Shown here piece by piece: positions 6,486-11,087 of a DNA stretch of 11,087 bases. This DNA comes from Methanosarcina sp. UBA402. GTDB taxonomy: Archaea > Halobacteriota > Methanosarcinia > Methanosarcinales > Methanosarcinaceae. The notes under the pieces are model-generated. The model was not told where the DNA came from. It was given only the letters and a program-made list of their open reading frames with translations, and made no database searches. The translations under genes and the position numbers were made by a program. The first letter of the stretch is position 1. Each line of letters starts with the position of its first letter. Where the stretch lies: assembly GCA_002509325.1 (NCBI GenBank), contig DADO01000139.1:5490-16576 (forward strand). The letters run 5' to 3'.

Positions 6486-6820
6486 AAAACATATCTCATT
6501 AGTTTCAAGAAGTCTCTGTTTAGGTAAAACTGTTCTTTGATTCATGTTAGTTTGTCATGAAGTCGGCTCTAGGCGATTAAAATGCGTATAATATATAAAT
6601 ATATGAATTATATTATTTATGATATCTTAGTGTGGTATGAGCATTAAAAACAATATTCAATGTTACATTTTATCCTGAAAATAAGACATTACTACAACTT
6701 CTATCACTTCTTTTTATTACTAGTGCTTCAATGGATTTCTGCTTAATTAAGCTCTGAACTGCAAAGTAATATATTGTGTATATTTATGAGTCATATGCTT
6801 TGATAATTTCAAGCTTTCTT
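6486..6820. other. AT-rich spacer without recognisable gene
   Basis: No open frame, tRNA or known RNA is seen. It contains an AT-only inverted repeat (ATAATATA at 6588-6595 with TATATTAT at 6609-6616), which may be a chance product of the very high A+T content. Confidence 0.5.
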
Positions 6821-6821
6821 A

Positions 6822-6882
6822 CCACGGGAGCGCAGAGGGTCATGAATACTCCGTCCTTTAGGGTGGGGTGGGTGGCCGCACG
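6822..6882 (+). mobile_element. IS200/IS605-type right-end remnant (TnpB-associated hairpin)
   Basis: Within very AT-rich DNA there is a short G+C-rich segment containing CATGAATACTCCGTCC, then TTTA, then GGGTGGGG. The CCGTCC arm (6851-6856) pairs with GGGTGG (6861-6866) using two G-T pairs. The motif ACTCCGTCCTTTAGGGYGGGG resembles the 3' end that follows tnpB genes in IS200/IS605 and IS607 elements, where it forms the transposition hairpin and the end of the guide-like RNA. No tnpA or tnpB frame remains nearby, so this would be a solo end. The assignment rests on motif memory. Confidence 0.5.
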
Positions 6883-6988
6883 CAATTTGATTTTATCATA
6901 GAAAATGTAAAACTGTAATATAAAAATTTAATTATAAAATGGAAATTTATTCTCAATATTTTATTAATTTCTTTTATAGAGAAAAGGA

Positions 6989-6998
6989 TTTATATAAT
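6989..6998 (+). promoter_or_regulatory. Candidate TATA box of the frhADGB operon
   Basis: TTTATATAAT, preceded by purine-rich AAAAGG as a possible BRE, is the best archaeal promoter match upstream of frhA. Transcription would start near 7020, giving a leader of about 160 bases that contains the hairpin at 7062-7090. Weaker AT-rich boxes lie closer to the gene. Confidence 0.45.
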
Positions 6999-7061
6999 AT
7001 CACGTTTTCAATTCTTTTTCATTAGATCTTAAACATTAATGTACTGGGGAACTACGCATTG

Positions 7062-7090
7062 AATAAAGTAAGAAGGTAACATACTTTATT
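7062..7090 (+). promoter_or_regulatory. Hairpin in the frhA leader
   Basis: AATAAAGTA (7062-7070) and TACTTTATT (7082-7090) form a perfect 9-base-pair stem, extendable by a G-U and a T-A pair, around an 11-base loop, AGAAGGTAACA. It lies about 94 bases upstream of the frhA start, downstream of the predicted transcription start. It could be an RNA hairpin or a DNA operator. Confidence 0.4.
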
Positions 7091-7183
7091 TATGTATGAG
7101 TAACGATCTTAAAATAATTGTACAGAACGTGCCTTAACCACGGTACAGCGTGAAGAACACCGAATTGAAAATGAGGCATACCA

Positions 7184-8554
7184 TTGACAAAAGTTATAGA
7201 AATCTCTCCAACCACGAGACATGAGGGCCACTCCAAGCTCACCCTGAAGGTGAATGATCAGGGTATCGTCGAGCGAGGAGATTGGCTCTCCATCACCCCG
7301 GTCAGGGGTATTGAGAAGCTCGCTATAGGTAAGACGATGGACCAGGTCCCGAAGATTGCCTCTCGGGTCTGCGGTATCTGTCCTATCGCCCACACCCTGG
7401 CAAGCATAGAGGCCATGGAGGCCTCGATTGGCTGCGAAATCCCTACGGACGCAAAGCTCCTGCGGGTCATTCTCCATGCCGCGAACCGCCTTCACAGTAT
7501 TGCCCTGCACAACATTCTGATCCTCCCAGACTTTTACATCCCTGGGACGGAGACGAAGATCAACCCCTTCATCAAGGAGGAGCCTTTCAGGAGCGTTGCG
7601 GCGAGGATCTTCCGCATCCGTGAGATCGGACAGACCATTGGAGCTATCGCAGGCGGCGAGGCAATCCACCCCTCCAACCCGAGGGTCGGCGGGATGTACC
7701 GCAATGTGAGCCCCCGGGCAAAGCAGAAGATGGCGGATCTGGCGAAAGAAGGCCTTGTCCTTGCCCACGAGCAGATGGAGTTCATGCTCGAGGTTATCAG
7801 AAATATGCAGAGCCGGGAGTTCGTTGACGTAGGAGGCAAGCAGATCCCGATTCCCAAGACACTCGGGTACCACAACCAGGGAGTCATGGCTACATCTTCG
7901 ATGTACGGCTCATCCAGTCTGGACGAGAATCCCACGTGGGACTTTGCTCGGTGGAAAGAAACCCGACCATGGGACTGGTACATGGGTGAGGTAACCATTG
8001 ATCTTGAGGACCCGAGCTATCCAATCGGAGGCACCACAAAGGCCGGTACCAAGGTCAACCCCAGGATGGAAGCCTGCAACAGTGTTCCGACCTACGACGG
8101 TCAGCCGGTTGAGGTAGGTCCGAGGGCAAGGCTAGCCACCTTCAAGAACTTCGACGAGAAGGGCACCTTCGCCCAGCACATCGCCAGGCAGATGGAGTAT
8201 CCCGACTGCTGTTACACCATTCTCAAGTGCCTTGATGACCTGGATACCTCGGGCAAGGTCCTTGCTGACCATATTCCCCAGGGAGACGGATCTATGGGCT
8301 GGGCTGCAAACGAGGCCCCACGCGGGACCGATGTTCACCTCGCACGGGTGAAGGATGGGCGGGTGCTATGGTACGAAATGCTTGTACCCACCACCTGGAA
8401 CCTCCCAACCTGCAGCCGCGCTCTGACTGGAGCGCCCTGGCAGATTGCCGAGATGGTCGTCCGAGCCTATGACCCGTGTGTCTCGTGCGCAACCCACATG
8501 ATCGTGCTAGATGAGGAGAACAAAATAGTCGCCCAGAAGCTCCTTGATTGGTGA
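7184..8554 (+). CDS. frhA: Coenzyme F420-reducing hydrogenase, alpha (large) subunit
   Basis: FrhA is the [NiFe] large subunit of the F420-reducing hydrogenase (H2 + F420 to F420H2), a cytoplasmic complex with FrhG and FrhB. The 456-residue protein has both metal-binding motifs: RVCGICPIAH near the N-terminus (Cys63, Cys66) and DPCVSCATH near the C-terminus (Cys432, Cys435). A Cys, not selenocysteine, is at each position. The 18 residues after His438, starting MIVLDEEN, match the tail expected to be removed by the maturation protease after Ni insertion. The start is TTG, with GAGG seven bases upstream; no in-frame ATG is available and MTKVIEISPTTRHEGHSK is the family N-terminus. G+C is visibly higher than in the housekeeping block. 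The stop codon lies within the frhD ribosome-binding site. Confidence 0.97.
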   Translation: MTKVIEISPTTRHEGHSKLTLKVNDQGIVERGDWLSITPVRGIEKLAIGKTMDQVPKIASRVCGICPIAHTLASIEAMEASIGCEIPTDAKLLRVILHAANRLHSIALHNILILPDFYIPGTETKINPFIKEEPFRSVAARIFRIREIGQTIGAIAGGEAIHPSNPRVGGMYRNVSPRAKQKMADLAKEGLVLAHEQMEFMLEVIRNMQSREFVDVGGKQIPIPKTLGYHNQGVMATSSMYGSSSLDENPTWDFARWKETRPWDWYMGEVTIDLEDPSYPIGGTTKAGTKVNPRMEACNSVPTYDGQPVEVGPRARLATFKNFDEKGTFAQHIARQMEYPDCCYTILKCLDDLDTSGKVLADHIPQGDGSMGWAANEAPRGTDVHLARVKDGRVLWYEMLVPTTWNLPTCSRALTGAPWQIAEMVVRAYDPCVSCATHMIVLDEENKIVAQKLLDW

Positions 8555-8559
8555 AGAGA

Positions 8560-9039
8560 ATGGAAACTCTGTACTCCGAGATCGTGGTGGCAGGCTGCGG
8601 AAATCCGCTTTATGCGGATGATGGGTTTGGACCCGCAGTCGTGGAAGGTCTTAAGGAAATCGAGCTTCCCGAGAACGTTACGGTCGTTGACGCGGGGCTT
8701 GGAGGTCCCCATTTCATCTTTACCCTCCTAAATCCAGAGTCCACAAAGGCTCTTATCATCGTTGACATCGCGGACTTCGGGGGGAAACCCGGCGAGCTCA
8801 GATGGCTCGGCGTTGACGAGCTTCCCGCGGGGAGCTACCGGGACGCCCACTCCTGGGATCTGACCGAGCCGCTCCAGCTCATCAAGGACGATATCCGGAT
8901 CAGGGTCCTTGCATGCCAGAAGAAATACGTTTCTGACCCTGAGATGGTCATCGGGATTACAGACGAGGTACAGAGGGCCATTCCAGGAGCTATATCCGAG
9001 ATACTGAAGGAAATCGGGATGAACTATGGAACTGCTTAA
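8560..9039 (+). CDS. frhD: F420-reducing hydrogenase maturation protease
   Basis: FrhD is the HycI/HybD-type endopeptidase expected to cut the C-terminal tail of nickel-loaded FrhA; it is not part of the mature enzyme. Of 159 residues, GCGNPLYADDGFGPAVV (about 12-28) is the protease family signature, with Asp20/Asp21 at the acidic nickel-ligand position; VDIADF supplies Asp69, and DAHSWD supplies His97, the likely other ligands by analogy with HybD. Alternative starts TTG 8548 and GTG 8551 overlap frhA; the ATG at 8560 is chosen because GGTGA ends five bases before it. Having frhD between frhA and frhG defines an frhADGB operon and separates it from the freAEGB type known in Methanosarcina barkeri. 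A small ORF overlaps its last 14 bases. Confidence 0.95.
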   Translation: METLYSEIVVAGCGNPLYADDGFGPAVVEGLKEIELPENVTVVDAGLGGPHFIFTLLNPESTKALIIVDIADFGGKPGELRWLGVDELPAGSYRDAHSWDLTEPLQLIKDDIRIRVLACQKKYVSDPEMVIGITDEVQRAIPGAISEILKEIGMNYGTA

Positions 9040-9121
9040 CTCCATCAAGAAAACCATAGGCGGGGAAGCCAAGCCCGCCCATGTTGCGACGGAGAAAAAG
9101 GTGGAAGCTACAAAGGAGTGA
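9026..9121 (+). CDS. Small ORF between frhD and frhG, 31 residues
   Basis: An ATG frame of 31 residues starts MELLNSIKKTIGGEAKPAH and ends KKVEATKE. It overlaps the end of frhD by 14 bases in another frame. A GGGATGA lies three bases upstream. Its UGA stop lies inside GGAGTGA, the ribosome-binding site of frhG, the same arrangement as the frhA stop inside that of frhD. The product would be hydrophilic, Lys/Ala/Glu-rich, with an amphipathic-looking N-terminus and no Cys, signal peptide or membrane segment. It fills what is otherwise an 87-base gap in a tightly packed operon. I do not recognise it. It might be a real coupling peptide or assembly factor, or a chance frame. Its position recalls freE of the freAEGB operon, but no similarity can be claimed. 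Confidence 0.4.
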   Translation: MELLNSIKKTIGGEAKPAHVATEKKVEATKE

Positions 9122-9126
9122 AACCA

Positions 9127-9906
9127 GTGGCAAACAAAATCAAGCTTGGACATGTACACTTGAGTGGCTGTACTGGCTGCTTAGTGTCCGTGGCCGATAA
9201 TTACTTGGGACTCATCAAAATTCTGGATGACTATGCCGACCTCGTTTACAGCCTCACGCTTGCCGATGTCAGGCATATTCCGGAGATGGACGTGGCGCTT
9301 GTCGAGGGATCGGTCTGCCTCCAGGACCATGAATCGGTAGAGGAGATCAAGGAGACGCGGGAAAAGTCAAAGATCGTGGTGGCTCTCGGCTCCTGCGCGT
9401 GCTACGGGAACATCACCCGGTTCAGCCGCGGCGGTCAGCAAAACCAGCCCCAGCATGAGTCTTTCCTCCCAATAGGGGATATAATCGACGTGGATGTCTA
9501 CATCCCCGGATGTCCTCCGAGCCCGGAGCTCATAAGGAACGTTGCTGTCATGGCGTACCTGCTTCTGGAGGGGAACGAAGACCAGAAGGCTCTTGCGGGC
9601 AGGTACTTAAAGCCCCTCATGGACCTTGCGAAGCGCGGCACAACTGCATGCTTCTGCGACCTCATGAACGAGGTGATCAACCAGGGTCTCTGCATGGGCT
9701 GCGGTACCTGTGCTGCATCCTGCCCCGTACGGGCAATCACCCTCGAGTTTGGGAAGCCGCAGGGTGAGCGTGACCTCTGTATTAAGTGCGGCTCCTGTTA
9801 TGGCGCCTGCCCGAGGTCATTCTTTAACTTCGATGTGATTAATGAATTCGAGGACATCAGCGAGGTAATCGCTGAAGCGCTTAAGGAAGGTGAGAGTGAT
9901 GATTGA
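9127..9906 (+). CDS. frhG: Coenzyme F420-reducing hydrogenase, gamma (small) subunit
   Basis: FrhG carries the iron-sulfur clusters that pass electrons from the Ni-Fe site in FrhA to FAD in FrhB. The 259 residues comprise a hydrogenase small-subunit domain with SGCTGC (Cys15, Cys18), GSCACYG (Cys90) and PGCPPSPE (Cys129) for the proximal cluster, then a two-cluster ferredoxin domain: CMGCGTCAASCP (Cys189, 192, 195, 199) and CIKCGSCYGACP (Cys218, 221, 224, 228). There is no Tat signal, in keeping with a cytoplasmic enzyme. The start is GTG at 9127, giving MANKIKLGHVHLSG; GGAGTGA ends five bases before it. An in-frame GTG at 9118 is part of that ribosome-binding site. The gene overlaps frhB by eight bases. 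Confidence 0.97.
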   Translation: MANKIKLGHVHLSGCTGCLVSVADNYLGLIKILDDYADLVYSLTLADVRHIPEMDVALVEGSVCLQDHESVEEIKETREKSKIVVALGSCACYGNITRFSRGGQQNQPQHESFLPIGDIIDVDVYIPGCPPSPELIRNVAVMAYLLLEGNEDQKALAGRYLKPLMDLAKRGTTACFCDLMNEVINQGLCMGCGTCAASCPVRAITLEFGKPQGERDLCIKCGSCYGACPRSFFNFDVINEFEDISEVIAEALKEGESDD

Positions 9907-10774
9907 AGATCCTTATCTCGGCAAATACATTACCTGCGTCTCAGCACGGAGTACGGATAAGGAGATCCTCCAGAGGGCGCAGGACGGCGGCATTGCCACC
10001 ACCCTTATGGTTTATGCCCTCGAGCAGGGGATCATCGACGGGACCATTGTGGCAGGCGAAGGCGACCGACCCTGGGAGCCCAAGCCATTCGTCGCGATGA
10101 GCCGCGAGGATATCCTCAAAGCACGAGGGACGAAGTACAGCATCAGCCCCCAGATATCCTGGCTCAAGGAGGCAACCCGGTCCTTCGGCCTCGACAAGGT
10201 CGGAGTCACCGGCGTCTGCTGCCAGATGCAGGCGGTCAGGAAGGCTCAGCTCTATCCCATCAACATGCGGGATATCCCGAATAAGGTCGCCTTTACAGTA
10301 GGGCTCTTCTGCATGGAGAACTTCCCATATGAATCCATGCAGACCATTGTCGAGGACCATGCAGCCCAAAGCCTTAGCTCCGTGAAGAAAATGGATATCG
10401 GGAAGGGCAAGTTTTGGGTCTATACGGAGCGTGGGAATGTCGCTACCCTGCCACTCAAGGAGACCCACAAGTACGAGCAGCCCGGCTGCCACGTCTGCCT
10501 CGACTATGTGTCCAACCTCGCTGACATCTCAACCGGCTCGGTCGGGAGCCCAGACGGCTGGTCCACGGTTTTCATCCGCACCAAAGTGGGGAACGAAATC
10601 TGGTCCAAAGCGATCGCTGCGGGTCTGTTTGAGACGAAGCCCATCGAGGAGGTCAAGCCCGGCCTTGAGCTCGTCACGAAGCTTGCGAAGGCGAAAATTG
10701 ACAAAAACCAGATAACGGTCGAGGAGCGCAAGACCTTCGGCGTAAACAAGGCGTTAAGGAATCCTTACGCCTAA
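9899..10774 (+). CDS. frhB: Coenzyme F420-reducing hydrogenase, beta subunit
   Basis: FrhB is the FAD- and F420-binding subunit with one [4Fe-4S] cluster; it accepts electrons from FrhG and reduces F420. The 291-residue length is close to the family's. Visible features are AQDGGIATTLMVYALE near residues 27-42, KARGTKYSISPQ (about 74-85), the conserved VGVTGVCCQMQAVRKA (101-116), GLFCMEN (135-141) and the cluster motif PGCHVCLDY (Cys197, Cys200), followed by DISTGSVGSPDGWSTV, a typical F420-binding region. The ATG at 9899 is preceded by GGTGA at five bases, so the GTG at 9890 is rejected. It is the last gene of the operon. The last codons form an imperfect hairpin followed by T7. Confidence 0.97.
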   Translation: MIEDPYLGKYITCVSARSTDKEILQRAQDGGIATTLMVYALEQGIIDGTIVAGEGDRPWEPKPFVAMSREDILKARGTKYSISPQISWLKEATRSFGLDKVGVTGVCCQMQAVRKAQLYPINMRDIPNKVAFTVGLFCMENFPYESMQTIVEDHAAQSLSSVKKMDIGKGKFWVYTERGNVATLPLKETHKYEQPGCHVCLDYVSNLADISTGSVGSPDGWSTVFIRTKVGNEIWSKAIAAGLFETKPIEEVKPGLELVTKLAKAKIDKNQITVEERKTFGVNKALRNPYA

Positions 10775-10783
10775 ACTTTTTTT
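10751..10783 (+). terminator. Terminator embedded in the frhB 3' end
   Basis: GCGT(T)AAGG and CCTTACGC, within the last frhB codons, pair through eight base pairs with one bulge and a 3-base loop, and seven T residues follow at 10777-10783. Archaeal transcription commonly ends at such T-runs. Confidence 0.5.
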
Positions 10784-10813
10784 GTTATGGAAATTATTCG
10801 CGTTATATACGCT

Positions 10814-10845
10814 GAATCTGGGGATGGTATAGATTCTCATCCCCA
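10814..10845 (+). terminator. Second 3' hairpin with overlapping alternative stem
   Basis: GGGGATG (10820-10826) pairs with CATCCCC (10838-10844), and one more T-A pair can extend it. An alternative stem, GAATCT (10814-10819) with AGATTC (10831-10836), would exclude it because the arms interleave with no room for a standard pseudoknot. It may be a back-up terminator for frh transcripts; no T-run follows. Confidence 0.35.
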
Positions 10846-11087
10846 AAATGACTCAACTGAAAGCTTACCAATTTTCATTTTTGTACTGTTATTCTGGGTT
10901 AGTGCTTCGATTCAATATCTCCTCAATAGATCACGGATAAACACAGATGAACACAGATGATTTCAATTCGTATTTATCCATGTCTATGTATGGTTCTTTT
11001 ACGGAAAACTCATTGACAAGTGTTGATTCAAAGTCCAGTGTAAATATTCAGCCCATATAAAACAACATCAATAGCCATCTTTATTAA
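10846..11087. other. Gene-free downstream spacer
   Basis: No gene is seen to the end of the window. The segment is AT-rich and holds the repeat unit at 10931-10990. The promoter or start of the next gene is not visible. Confidence 0.5.
10931..10990. repeat. Dispersed-repeat fragment with AACACAGATG units
   Basis: ACACAGATGA is present twice in tandem (10941-10960), and the preceding GGATAAA (10935-10941) is inverted as TTTATCC (10973-10979), continuing as ATGTCTATG. Repeats of the form ACGGATAAACACAGATGAACACAG are, from memory, scattered through intergenic DNA of Methanosarcina and some other microbes. The origin of this family is unknown to me. Confidence 0.5.

Noticed and set aside
6588..6616. 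AT-only inverted repeat ATAATATA/TATATTAT
   Set aside because: It lies in a region of extreme A+T content where such symmetry is expected by chance; no associated gene.
7109..7873. A 254-codon open frame antisense to frhA
   Set aside because: It lies opposite a gene with unambiguous hydrogenase motifs, has no ribosome-binding site and no recognisable domain; high G+C naturally opens antisense frames.
9941..10492. A 183-codon open frame antisense to frhB
   Set aside because: Same reasoning: shadow of a clearly coding G+C-rich gene, no family features.
3990..10834. GGGGATGGTATAGAT present both in L31e (3990-4004) and after frhB (10820-10834)
   Set aside because: A 15-base match is not very improbable in 11 kb, one copy is explained by conserved L31e codons, and the flanks do not match.
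10814..10844. An H-type pseudoknot formed by the interleaved arms
   Set aside because: The linkers would be 0, 4 and 1 bases, too short to span stems of six and seven pairs at once.

Overview
The window is archaeal and very probably from a Methanosarcina-type methanogen. Three observations point that way. First, there is an aIF6, L31e, L39e, L18Ae, prefoldin-alpha and FtsY gene string of the kind typical of Euryarchaeota. Second, a complete frhADGB operon encodes the F420-reducing [NiFe] hydrogenase. Third, intergenic DNA is long, AT-rich and littered with decayed insertion sequences. Ribosome-binding sites match the archaeal 16S tail (GGTGA type). No rRNA, tRNA or CRISPR array was seen.

Layout. 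Bases 1-1034 hold no intact gene. They contain a minus-strand IS5-group transposase relic (247-883) that carries two copies of a short MITE-like element (118-246 and 450-574) and an internal 75-base-offset duplication. Bases 1035-6002 are a minus-strand housekeeping block, in transcription order: S19e, a PDCD5-family DNA-binding protein, a PP-loop ATPase of unknown substrate, L39e, L31e, aIF6, L18Ae (LX), prefoldin alpha and FtsY. L39e is only 51 residues with a TTG start and is easy to miss. The 272-base gap before L39e carries an 11-base direct repeat and a likely promoter. Bases 6003-7183 have no intact gene: the S19e leader and promoter, a short decayed coding stretch, a hairpin resembling the right end of an IS200/IS605 (TnpB-type) element, then the frh promoter and a roughly 160-base leader with a 9-base-pair hairpin. 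Bases 7184-10774 are frhA, frhD, an overlapping 31-codon small ORF, frhG and frhB on the plus strand. Bases 10775-11087 hold T-rich and hairpin terminator candidates and a dispersed AACACAGATG-type repeat.

How the genes work together. The minus-strand block couples ribosomal proteins to factors for subunit joining (aIF6), nascent-chain folding (prefoldin) and membrane targeting (FtsY), so it is a translation and protein-biogenesis unit. The frh block makes the H2:coenzyme F420 oxidoreductase: FrhA has the Ni-Fe site, FrhG the iron-sulfur relay and FrhB the FAD/F420 site, while FrhD is the endopeptidase expected to trim FrhA. Sampled by eye, the frh genes are about 60% G+C against about 45-50% in the housekeeping genes and much less in the spacers. 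The block is bordered on both sides by repeat or IS remnants, so acquisition or replacement by transfer is worth testing.

Start choices rest on a local rule: in most genes a GTGA or GGTGG core ends five or six bases before the start codon. This moves several starts inward from the longest open frame. The most interesting unexplained item is the small ORF between frhD and frhG, whose stop codon lies inside the frhG ribosome-binding site exactly as the frhA stop lies inside that of frhD.
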